A DNA stretch of 64,000 nucleotides, from positions 58,781,485 through 58,845,484 of the forward strand of contig NC_086248.1 of assembly GCF_021018805.1 (NCBI RefSeq), written 5' to 3'. Below the pieces are notes generated by a model that saw only the letters and a list, made by a program, of their open reading frames with translations, had not been told where the DNA came from and made no database searches. Numbering within the stretch: the first letter of the stretch is position 1; each line of letters opens with the position of its first letter. A program made the position numbers and the translations under genes. Positions 13,247 to 24,902 of this stretch are shown here, piece by piece. The stretch is from Prinia subflava. Its lineage: Eukaryota; Chordata; Aves; Passeriformes; Cisticolidae.

Positions 13247-14227
13247 AAAATGGGCTTTTTCTTTTTTACGCTGTTTAATCTTCCACTCAGCTCTGATTTC
13301 TGTGCTTTACGATCTCCTTTGGCAAAAAAAAAGTAGCCAAGTGTTGAGAATCTTGATCTATCAACTCCAATCTTTTCCTTCCCTACAAAGAAAATTCAAT
13401 GCACATTTTTATGTAAGTCTGTATATATTTTTTTTTTTTTGCATTTGCATTTCCTGTGACATTACTATAATTCAGCTTGATAGTTTTAAACTTAATCCTA
13501 AGCCTTGGACAATAACCTGAACACCTTAACTGCTGTCACTAATGTTATGTTAATTAATGATGTCACTGAACACAGATTGCAGGTTTGGCCTCATTCAAAA
13601 CACATATCTACTGGCAATCAGCATTCCACTTGGAGAGGCCTCATTGTATTGTCATACCTTAAATAGCTGCACATTTGCAGCCCTGAGTTTTGGCATTTTA
13701 ATTACAACAAGAGTAATTTCTTTTAAAGTACTGCAGCCTGTAAAACTTTCAAGTTTGGTTACCAGCATATAATAGTGAAGAAAATGCGAAGAAAATACAG
13801 TGGTGAAACTTACAGTGTGACTTTTCAAAATCACTGAAGGTGTAAGTCATGGATGTTAAGCCAAAATTTAAGGTACTTCCTATTCCTGATAACACTATTT
13901 CAGACCTTCAACAGGAACAACCAGCTATTAATAATAAACAGAAATAACTACTTGTAACTACCAGTAGGTACATGTAGAGCTGATTTCTGTCGGTATGGAG
14001 ATGCTTTGTAGAAACATACTGGTACTGAACCAGCTCAGTAGTTTTAGGAACTGATTTACTCTTCCTGACTGCAGTAAAGGCCATTCTGCATCCTACACTT
14101 TGATAGCAGTGCGTGAGAATGAGACCTTTCTCTGTTTCATTCCAGCCCAGAGACTGACACTATCTTTACCTCCCTCACACGTTGAAGTGTGCTACTTCAC
14201 TACTATTTGGCATACCTGTTTCTAAAG

Positions 14228-14292
14228 CCAACCAAAAATCAAACCAAACCAAACAAACAACACCCCCCAAAAAAACAACAACAAAAACCACC
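14228..14292 (+). repeat. A/C-rich low-complexity tract
   Basis: CAAA, CCAAA and CAA units with a C6 run; no protein or RNA feature seen. Confidence 0.85.
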
Positions 14293-14806
14293 CAGACTAG
14301 TTAATAATTAGCACAATGGCATACCATTATTTAAACTCATTCATAAATGGATGAAATTTCCTATTCAAAACTGATGACGTCTTACTGATAAATACAAAGT
14401 GTAATTTTTTTTTGTGCAGACACAAGTGTGCTTAGGGAACACAGGATTTAAATGTGCTCAAGATCTCAAATACAAACACACAGAAACAGTAAGCCTGAGC
14501 TATTAGTCTCTTAGAAACCAGATGTAAACACAACAATTAAATGTTCATGATTCCGCTCATTTATTCAAATCACTTCTGGCAGCTGATCACACCTCCAGCT
14601 CTCTTACTAACCACACAAATGAAAAGGCAGGCTTGGGATTATGAGAGAAGAAGAATTATGCAATGAGGCTTTGCACAAGCTCACCAAAGTGACCAAACAA
14701 AAGGCCATTCTGGAAAGCAAGACCAAGAAAGCAGATTATACAATTAAACTTTCTACGCTACATTGCAATGCAGAAGCAGCAAATTTTCTGCTCCTGAGAG
14801 AGCCAG

Positions 14807-14854
14807 ACAAAAAAAAAAACAAAACAAAAAACCCACAAAAACAAACAACAAAAA
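14807..14854 (+). repeat. A-rich CAAA low-complexity tract
   Basis: A-rich run interrupted by single C and CCC. It lies inside an open frame (14641-14997) whose Lys/Gln/Asn-rich middle is simply this repeat translated. Confidence 0.85.
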
Positions 14855-17826
14855 TTAGCTCCTGTCTCTTTGGGATGCAGAAAGCAAAATCTTCACAGCA
14901 AGATTTAAGGCTTTCTATTGAAGAAAGATTTCATTCATTTGAAGGAAAATGCAGCAATAAATACAAAGCTTTCAATACAGTTATAGTTTTTTGGTAGGAT
15001 GAACATGTATTTAAGAAATGCAAACAAGGCCAGATGGCTTCACTTTCACTTAATGGACATAAAAATGAAGAACAAAATTAGTAGCTCCAGGATAGCCCAC
15101 TGACTTTATCTCACAACTGCTGATAAATGAGAATTTAGATTTAGAAATATTAACTATGTTGTTTAGGGTGCTAAATAAATTTGTAAATAATTACCTTTAA
15201 TTTCTTAACACTAATTAGAATCTCAATACAATCTCATTGAAGATTTTTAATTCACTTTATTTGTTTGTTCGTGGATTGGATTATAGAGTACTCAGGTCTT
15301 TGAAGCTGAAGTAAGCCATCTAAAGAGGTATTAAAAAATGCACATCATGCCTTTTAATGGCAATATCCATCTCCAGGTGCCCAAACGCCTTATTCTTCCT
15401 GCAATGCACAACTTCAGTAATGTGAAACAGCCAGAAATCCAGGTTAATTAGATTTATGTCCTGTCTAATAAGTCTCAAACCAGAGTGTTTTATTACCACA
15501 ACTCACATCTGCTAATGAACGTTTATGCCTGGAGGCCTCTGATAACACAGAGCCTTGAACTTTCTTTTTTTTTTTTTCCCCCCCCACTGATTTGTGATTG
15601 ACCGTTTCATAGTTCCACCCCTGTCTCTCCTGTCCACAAACTTGAGTTTTGGTTGATTTAAGAATCAGCCTAGTCTGAGCTTCTGTGCCAATACACTCCA
15701 GTGGGGGAAAAAATGCCAGCTGGGCTACAAATATGAGTGACAGGTCCCTTCCCAACACTTCTCTCCTCATTTGGATGGCAGCTCAAGCTTGGTGACTTCC
15801 ATTGAAAGGTACTTCTTGTCCTCACCATAACAAGGCACATCAGGTTCACCCGGGAGTGAATAGAATAGGAATGCCCAGGCTTCGAAACAGCACTCAGCTC
15901 CCAGCAGAGAATGACTGGGCTGGTACAGCTGGCTCGTAACTGCTGTAACTGGTGATGCTGACTCTTGGTTCTCTCCTGAAAAACTACGTGAGGTTACTGC
16001 ATTAATCAGTGGATGCTTCTGGAGTCAAGTAAAAGAGAAAATTCATCTGTATTATTTGTCTTGTATACGCCAGGAGCAGTTTGCTGCCTCAGAGCTGGGA
16101 ATGGCTGCACCACATAGACTTAGAAAAGCTAAGGGATGTCTTGGCAAATGACACAATAAAATAGAAACCCTGGCCAAAACAAAGACAATAAAGAGGTAGG
16201 TCTTTACACAGGCTCAACTGTAATAATTTACTTGAATTTCCTTGGGAGAATGAAAACACAGTCCAAAAGTGAATTTACTACAAATTACCATAATTTCTCA
16301 CAAACAGACAAGTCTGAGAACTATGAGCTCCATTCCTAAATAGGATTTTTTTTTGTCTTTTTTAATATATAAGTCACTGTAAGCAAGTAAATAGTATGCT
16401 TTGCCACACTGATTTGCCTCAAATCATCTTGAATACTGTGCTCTTGCCTGTAAAGTTGGGGTTTTTTTCCCCTCCAAGACTGGAAAGCCAACACCAATAC
16501 TCCTCATGTACAATTGCTATTGTAGTTCATTCTGTTCACCTTATGGAAAGAAGATTTTTTCCCTCTGTTTTAATGAGCTTAAGATAAAGTCTTTACAGAA
16601 CAGCTGCTGCATGGACAAGGTCTGCGGCTTTCTCGCAATAGCACCTTAAGTCAAGACTTAGAGGAAGTCCACGCTGTACAGTGAGGAAGCTGTGCCCACT
16701 CCCAAGCACGCTGGTGGAGGTAGGACAGGCTATGCAGTTATGGCAAGATGCATGAGCTGCCCTCTAAGAGTGAGGTGCAGAAAGCAAGGGAACATTCTAC
16801 TACATTTGTACAGGCCTTTGGCATCTCTGTACGGGGATGATGAATTTTCCCGGACTTATGCTGGCATAGCTAAAGAAGCTCAGTGATTTGGAGAAACTAA
16901 GTCTCAACACTCGTTGGGCAGCAATGACTGTGTGGGTACAAGGTGTTATTAAATGCTCTAGATGTATCTCTTAACTGGGGGAATACAAGAGGCTTCAGCT
17001 TGGAGATTTACAGGTTTTGCAGGGTTGTGTCACAGGCCTAACAGTGTTACGAGATTACATACATTCTCCACAGTCACTTAAAGCAATGTACATCAGCAAG
17101 GGCATAATCCTCTTAAAAGTATAAAAGACTATGTAACAAATACTGAAAAGTAATTACATAAAATCTAGTGAAATTACAGTAAAAGAATCTTCACAAATGA
17201 CATCTCTTAATACATTAATGTTTATGTTTGTGTAGTGAAGCTACAGAAGATATTTCACAGCGATCTCTGTTAACAACAACGACTCCTCAGCAGGGAAAGC
17301 ATGAAAGGCAGATGAACCAGAGAGAGGGGAGAGCAGGTAAAGGTATGAGCTCTTGGCCCCCAGGCCAAGCTGTGAAGGGGCTGAGCTGGAGTCCAAGAAC
17401 TCTCCTCACCATGCCGTAACTCAGCATTTCTCCAGAGGCTGCTTATCCTGAAACATCAAGCTGCTTTTTTGCTACTTCCCTAAAAGTTCTGATATTGAAT
17501 TAAAATGGTCACTGTGAACTTAAAATACATGATCTCTTTCAAAGTACAGGATGGAGACTAGTTTTCTAATGTTAGTCCGAGTTTCTTTACACTCCTGCGA
17601 AGAACACTGTGCATGGAATGGCCCCAACTTAAAGTCTATTAACAAATGAGAATAATAAAACTTACATCCCCAAATACTAGCAGTCAGAATTTAAATTTTA
17701 AAAATGGCTGTGCAATTAAGCAGTCAGTTATAACTTGTAAAATGTGATAGTACTTTTCAAACATCTCTTCTTAGTTTGCCATGGAGACATACATTCCAAA
17801 GAGGTAGAGAAGGGAGTCTTGATGGG

Positions 17827-17844
17827 TTTTCTTTCTTTCTTTCT
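17827..17844 (+). repeat. CTTT microsatellite
   Basis: Four and a half TTTC units in SYNE1 intron 2. Confidence 0.9.
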
Positions 17845-20800
17845 AAACTACTGGATTCTTAATAAGTCATTGACACTTCCCTCATAAAGCTCTTTCTCAT
17901 CTTGGATGAAAGACAGAACAAGTAGCCTGTTTTCTTGCACCCAGTAATAGACGATTCACTTGGATACATGCAACTGCCAACTAAAAAACCTCAGTGTGAG
18001 TCTAAAATTAGAACTCAGTGATATGAGTCACAAGGAGAAGCTTTGTGACAGAAACGAGGATATTTTTAAGCAAATGAACTCTAAAGTGCAAAATAAAAAT
18101 GGCATTCTATAAAAGAGTCTGTGGAATAAATTACTAATCATTGTTAAGTGTTATTTTTCGTCTATGTGTTTTCTCTACCTGCAAGTTTTTTTGCTGAAGT
18201 ATATTTTCATCATGGTAAATAAAGATTGTGAAGTTTTTGATTTCTACAAATGGGCAAAACATGATTACTGCAAAATTGTAAAAAAAAAAAGAGAACTTTC
18301 TCATTGAAATATTTTGCCTTTGTGTTACAAAAGTCTCTATATCAGTATAGAAGCATGATCAGCAGTAGTTCATCTACAAAACTGTTTTAATCCCTGTTTA
18401 ATTAGTAACAAGAGACATGTCTGCCTGCATTTTTCAGTTCTTCTCGTGTTAAAAAACAACAAATGTGGCATTCCAAAAGGGAGCATTATTTATGGTAATG
18501 ATAATAAAGCATGTTCAAATTTAATAACACACCAAAATATATAGCAGAAAGGTATTACAGCACAGCTCTGAGGAAATAAAGTTTAATTTTTCAAGCCTGC
18601 AGTGTAAATAATAGAAATAGGAAATCACAAAACGGACAAGTGATAAATTGTCTAACCTGCATAAAAAATATGTCATCAAAATATTTTGAAGTTATTCTGC
18701 TTCTTGTTACCCCAACCCAAAGCTATTACTAAAATAACTGTCTAGCAGCCTGTCAGAATAGAGAGGGCACTCTCAAAAATAAACACTGCAATATTGTCCT
18801 TATCAAAATCTCTATCTTCACTAAACCATCAAAATTGACACATAATTGTCCCTATTTAGACTTCCTGAAATATCTCTTTTCACACCAGTAACAAATATGG
18901 CAGATGTTATTTTGAGACAAAATCTGAACTGAAAACAGTTTTTGAGCCTCAGATAACACTTTATCAAAACCAAAATTAAACAGCTGCAGTGTGGATGCCT
19001 ACATACAAACTTGTCAAATCATAGTGAGCAGCACAGAGCTGCTGAAGACAGGTTCATGTAAAACACAACTTGCCTGACATGTTTTGGATATCCACTATAT
19101 TTAAGACACAGCATTTTAACCACTATCTATAAAATTGTCCAAGGAAGATTTTCCTCCTGCATTTTGCCTCCTACATTTTGTGTAATGAATCCTGTCAGTG
19201 TTTTAATAGTAGCATAGGAGAAGAATTTCAGTTTGTGAGCTGTGTTTCTTCACATCCAAACGAAAGCAATCTCAGTGTGAGACGCTACCACATCAGCCAT
19301 TTTCTGCCCTAAATATATACCTTATCCCAGATGAAAACTGGAAAAATATATTGCTTTTTCCTTAAAAAGCAACTCAAATGCAAATATATATATGCAATTT
19401 ATATCGCCTATGTGATTTTTAGTGCTTTGTATCCTGGTTGACTAACCAAGTAGAGAGGAGCACAGATTGTTTTAACAACCTGTGGAAACTGGTGACAATC
19501 AAAAGTGAAAGCAAGCAAAAAAAAAAAGTAAGTAGGAATATGTTGATTTGTTGTTGCTGATAGTTTTGTGGTCAAAAGCAGTAGAAAAAGTGTAAGCAAA
19601 GAGATGACAACATTAACTTTAAAAAAAAATCTGAAAATGTATTTTAAATCACTAACTTGGAATTTGTTAATGATTAAAAACCATCTAAACATAAAAATAC
19701 AGGATGATTCCTCACTAAAATAAATTCTGCATTTCACATACTGCCCCAGGACTGTGTTCTTATTGAAGAGAACACAAAGTGAAATCTAACTGCAGCTAAA
19801 AAAACAACAACAAGAAAAAGGCAGCATATGTTTTTTTCCACTGAGATACTTACTGCACCATATGTCAAAACAGTCTAACTATATGACAAAATATTCTAAT
19901 ATAACATGATACCTAAATTCAGTTCATACTTCAGTCATTTGTACTACTAGTGAAATGTTTTGATCATACCCTTTCCCCCATGTTTTTTCAATACCTACAG
20001 GTAGTTCTGAACTTCTCTTTACCAGCAACACATCAGATTATTACCATCGCATACCTGGGTCAGAAAACACCTGAAGTGGATTCTCACTAAACTTGTTTGC
20101 ATATGCATAAACCAAAATTAAATACTTCTAAAAATGATGATTTCACAGCATGCCTTAGTAACTTCCTTTACCAAATATTAATTAATGTTTAACTTGAATA
20201 TCCCAAGGTACAGACTACCCTTTCACACTTTTTTTTGTAGTAGATGAAAACATTGTTTTTACTCCTTAATGATCTTTTCAGCTATGATGGTGTTTCTTTT
20301 CCAGCTGTCTTGACCTTCACACACAAACCTTGTATTTCAGCATTTTGTTCTGAAATAGCATTAAGTTTTCTCACACTGCAAAAATAATAAAAAAGATACT
20401 GAAATCCTGCTTGACTTCCTCTTGTTAAGTAACATGTGGGGTGCACTGTTATTTAGATTCCTGATCCATAATTTAGATTTTCTTGACCTTCAGATCATAG
20501 AGTTCATACCAGTCAACAGAGTCAAAAGTGGTTTTTGTCCCTTACACACTGCCAGTGAGTAATGAATTGCCTTGGATACAAGATTTTGTCACCCAATAGA
20601 CTAATATAATTTACAATGGCATTTTCTGCATTTCAAGAAAAATCCTAGAAAGATGCAGGAATCAAATTGGGACATTCTAGATGGTGAAAGATTGCAAGGA
20701 AAAGGCATCAGCACAACTACATGGAACCAAAATACACAAGCAAACTGGATAGAAGAAAACCTTGACCAGAGCAGTGTCTGTAATATAAAATATAAAACTC

Positions 20801-23800
20801 AATTGTGCAAAGATGTGCAGCATCCCCTTCCTGATCAAGCACACCTTTTCAAATTTGCTGACATGTACAGCATTGATCTTGCACTTTGGTTTTGCCAACA
20901 AGAAAATGGTAAATGTCACTGAAGTAGAGACACTGCCTTTTTCCCAGGAGTTCACTTGGCCTCTACAAACCAATCCTCAGCTGGTTCAGGTCTAAGGTAA
21001 AGAAGAAGAAGAGTACTGGTGAAAACAAAGTTTGGAATGTGCATGCAGTGAAGCAAGGTATTTTCAGAAGCAGGTATCTGTTAAATCACCCTAGCTCAAT
21101 GTTAGACTGTGGCTCTTGGCACTGCTGACTTAGCGAGAAAAACAGAGGAAAATGCCAACAAAGTACACATTAACAAAGAGCCTATCAGCTGAACAGAAAA
21201 AAAAATGTACTGTTCAGTTAATGGCTGCTGGCATGGAAAAGAAATGCTAGGCTGTAAAAGGAAGGAAAAGAAGGGCCAAAACTTAAGGGGAAGAGGATGA
21301 GGAAAAGGAAGGAAGGATAATACAGGAGAAAAATAAACCCACAACATTCTGTGAATAGTGCTGATGTAAGGAAGGGATAGACTACAGAATATGATAGTCA
21401 GTTGTAGGTATTTTTACATATTATAAGGACTGAGCTTGAAGCTGATTTGACCTGCCTGTGTTGAAGCTTTTCTGGAGTGTATGAGTGTTACTAGAACTAT
21501 GTCTCCTTTCCAGCATGGTTAGTCTTCATGCATGACCATGTTGCTTGCGTTCCCACCTTAGGTTTTCCTATATCATGAATTGTCTCTACAGTGAGTTTAC
21601 AAAACCCCAAAATACTCACAATCCAAAATGAGTTTAAGACCCTAATAAGAACAGCGGTGAAACCGAGAAGAAATGAAAGATTGAAAAGAATTTTTTACAC
21701 TTCCCTATCATTTGTAGAGGGTTTTTTAAGACAACAAAATTATCGTCTTGTGACATATTGTTTAAATTGTTGTGCTTTGTATGCTCTACAAAGGTACTGG
21801 TTTTACTGCATGGAATTACAATGGATAACAGTCTCAAAATACCAGTGACTGCAATCTAATTTGGGTGCCATACATGTTTAGATTGTAATGCAGACTGAAT
21901 TCTTGGTGATCCACTACAGAAAAGGAAAAAAGCGTCCTGTTTGACTAAATGGACCACCCAACAATGAACACAATGGCACTCACAAAACTCTTCATTCAGC
22001 ACAGACTACTAAATGAGAAATTGAAAGGGAAAAAAACATAGAAGGAGGAAAAAGTGGGAACTAGAAAGGCCTGCAGGAACAGTATGCTACAGTGATTGCT
22101 CAACATCACCTTACAAGCCAATAAGAACTAGTCAGCATAATGGAACAACAAGGTCCTGAGGAATGGGGCAAATGAGACATTTCTTTTTTTCAAGTTTGTT
22201 TTTTTTTTCTTCAGAATAGCATGAGCATTACTCCAGTTTGCATGTAACAATGCATACAACAAAAAAGAGTGCATTTCATGATGGCAGAGATTGCAAATTC
22301 ATAAGAGATTTACTAGCTTGTCTACAGCACTCCTTGCTTTGTAGCTATCAAAGATGCTTTAAGTATCCTTAGTGCACAGTTACAATGCCAACGAACTTGC
22401 ACTCCCTGTAGGCTAAGGAGCAGTGTTTTTGTGCCAACTGGCTTTAATTCCCAGAGTAATCAAAAAACCAGTCCCAGGAATGTGACTCATATTCATGGCG
22501 TACACCAGTTCTGCTCAGGTTTTATGGGTGCTTTTAGATTATGAACAACTGGAAAGCATAAGGTACTGTACAAAACCTAGAACCAGCAAGTTTGATTTGG
22601 CTGTTTGTCCCAGGTGAATTTCTGAGCCAGTGATACACAATGTTATTTAAAAACTCTGTACTTGTACAGAGTCTATTGCAAGTGTCGTAATTACCAAAAG
22701 GAAGTGGCTGGAAATATTTATATTAAAAATACAAATAAACAAATTAAAAAAAAAGAAACAAACAGCCAATAGAGAATCAACTTTGTTGTTCTCTGACAGA
22801 TCTTGGGAGAGCATATATAGCTGTGTTCACTAAAAGTGTGTACAGGAGATATTTCCAAACTGGTGTTGAAACTCCCGGTAAAGAGTGTTTTTCTGGTATT
22901 CCCTACGCTCTCCCACCACAAACACTCACTGGAAACCTGTGAAGCAAATATGAGAACAATGTGGAGGAGGGAGTACAGCTTGCTTTACCTCTCAATGCTG
23001 ATGAATTTCCAGCACTGACATCTTGCAGCACTATCTAAATAGTATCACACACCAACTCTCCTGCCTCAGCTTACAGCCACGTACAAAACCAGGTGTTGTA
23101 AAGCACAACTGCTACTCTGTGCTGACTGAGGGTCCCCCAAATCAGTGCCATTCCTGCCATTACACCTTGCCTGCTGTCAATTCCACTCTCACCTTGAGCT
23201 GTGCACCCATCTCTGCGCTGATTCTGGGCTGCCATGCACACGCCAAGAAACAGCTCTGTGCTCCTATGCCCATCTACTCCTATTTCAGCTGACTGTATCT
23301 TCTGAAAGGTAGAGCAACCTCAATACACAAGGGCTTAGGTAGTCACAGTGCAGACTGCCTGCTCATCCATAATGCAGAACTACAGACTAAAAAAAGATTT
23401 AGGCTCCAAGCACTCTAGCTTTGGCACAGGTGATTCATTGAAATAGTGCATCTGCAGCAAAACTCAGATCCCATCAATACCAAGCTGAGCTGGTTTCATC
23501 TGAGAAGCAAATAATCCAGTTACAGATATGACTTGAAATTAACATGCAATCCCAAATTTCCATTCATTTCATATGTTTTCTTTTAAAATGTCTTCACTTC
23601 AGAATTCATATAACTATTTTTGTTTCATTTCCAAAAATAAAATAATATAAAAACATTATAGCAGAGTGAACTATGTATCAGATTTCAGCAAAACCAAATA
23701 CATAAAAATGAAGAAAAAGTGTAAAAAAACCCAAAATGAAAATAAACAGAACAGCCATTTTGTCAGCAACAGGTTTACAGATGTTTAGAAAGTTAGCATG

Positions 23801-24670
23801 TCTAACAGTCTGATAATTAATGGTCCCCATACCTTCTGTAGAACCCTCCATATACATTGCTTCAGAGTACCAGCTGCATAATCCTCCCTGAACACAGTTC
23901 AGCTCCCTGATGCCTTCCTTTGCAATATGTCTCCACAATCTCAAAACTTAATAGGAGTGAAATCCACAGCAGCACTGACAATTTGTTTCTAGTAAATGTC
24001 ATTATTTGAATAAAACAGATTCCAAATGCAAGCTTTTAGCAGCAGCAGCAGTTAGGCGTATAACTTCTAAGAAAACACAATAAATTTATTTCGTAATGCA
24101 ATATTACAGGAACATAAAACCATAATGAATACTCAAAGAATATTGCAAAGACATCCTGTGATGTGTTATCTAAAAGGTCATCAACTTGAGGACTAATAAT
24201 AAGCTCACTGAGCTGTGAATTCTTCAATGCATAACAATATAATAAAGCACTATCCTCATTGCTAAACTAATAAATATTAGTTTATCAGTATAAAAGACCT
24301 GCCAGTTGACTTTGTAGTTAAGAAAAGGATGAATATCATTTCTATTTTCTTTTCTATGAGAAAACTGATTCACACAGCAGGTAACCTGGGAAAAACAGTA
24401 CCAAATGCAAAGTCTCATAACCTTCAATTCAGGGTACTGTCCCACGGAGCCATGCTCATGTCAACTGCCTTCAAGCATCCCCGTTAATGCTATGCCAAAG
24501 GACTCATATAATCACAGTCCTTTAGGTACAGTAGAAGTAATTTCCAGTAGGTAAGTTTAGAAAAGTTACTAAATTCCAGAAATATTGTTCTGGCTGTTCA
24601 GTACAGTAGAAAACAGGAACTTCATGTATAAGGGCGTGGCAGAGAGCACCAGCCCTGGTCAGTCACTTAC

Positions 24671-24734
24671 CTTGAAGGCGTTGCATGACATTGGCAATGT
24701 CTCTAGATCTTGCCGCTAGTCGGGACGAAGCCAT
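24671..24734 (-). CDS. SYNE1: SYNE1 (nesprin-1) first coding segment, residues 1-21, partial
   Basis: Nesprin-1 is a giant spectrin-repeat protein of the outer nuclear membrane that binds actin through N-terminal paired calponin-homology (CH) domains and SUN proteins through its C-terminal KASH domain. Read on the minus strand, the ATG at 24734 opens 21 codons plus one base. The product starts MASSRLAARS and ends RDIANVMQRLQ. From memory, human SYNE1 starts with a different short leader and then has the same RDIANVMQRLQ just before the first CH domain; the SYNE2 N-terminus does not match. The start has A at -3 and G at +4, and an in-frame TGA at 24839-24837 lies 105 bases upstream with no other in-frame ATG after it. 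The frame leaves the exon in phase 1 at donor CAAG|GTAAGTGAC. Only the pre-CH leader is encoded here. The family assignment is strong; the absence of the rest of the gene is expected for a gene of hundreds of kilobases. Confidence 0.9.
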
Positions 24735-24790
24735 GATCTCTTTGGAGTGAGTCCGCTTCCCGACAGAATTCTCCCTCCAAGCTGTGGAGA

Positions 24791-24859
24791 TCAGTGAGAC
24801 GAGGATCGTGGATGGCTTCCTTTTAGCATCCAACCCTCAGAGCAGCCGTGGCAGAGCAT
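24791..24859 (-). promoter_or_regulatory. upstream ORF 2 in the SYNE1 5' UTR (22 codons)
   Basis: An ATG at 24859 opens 22 codons ending in TGA at 24793-24791, with a second ATG in the same frame at codon 11. It overlaps uORF 1 in another frame and ends 57 bases before the SYNE1 start, so reinitiation is possible. It would be removed if the acceptor near 24780 is used. Confidence 0.45.
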
Positions 24860-24902
24860 CCCTGGGGCAGTCAGACACCTCCAGTCCAACGCTGGCCCCC
24901 AT
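24837..24902 (-). promoter_or_regulatory. upstream ORF 1 in the SYNE1 5' UTR (21 codons)
   Basis: An ATG at 24902 (CCTATGGGG context, G at +4) opens 21 codons and stops at the TGA at 24839-24837. It is in the same frame as the SYNE1 coding sequence, so this stop prevents an N-terminal extension of nesprin-1. It is in the mRNA only if the upstream acceptor at 24940 is used. Upstream ORFs commonly reduce translation of the main ORF; that role here is inferred. Confidence 0.45.

Larger units (their letters stand above)
3258..24670 (-). other. SYNE1 intron 2, main part
   Basis: About 21 kb of AT-rich sequence with scattered short open frames, none with a recognisable domain. I looked on the minus strand for the next SYNE1 exon by searching for the complement of KWINSH (start of CH1) and found no match. 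The small simple repeats and inverted repeats in this stretch are listed separately. Slightly GC-richer unassigned blocks lie near 7470-7680, 16620-16890 and 23060-23290. Confidence 0.6.

Noticed and set aside
23678..23944. Minus-strand frame containing KPVADKMAVLF, checked as a possible SYNE1 CH-domain exon
   Set aside because: It does not match the CH1 start (expected KWINSH and flanking residues) and lacks matching splice sites.
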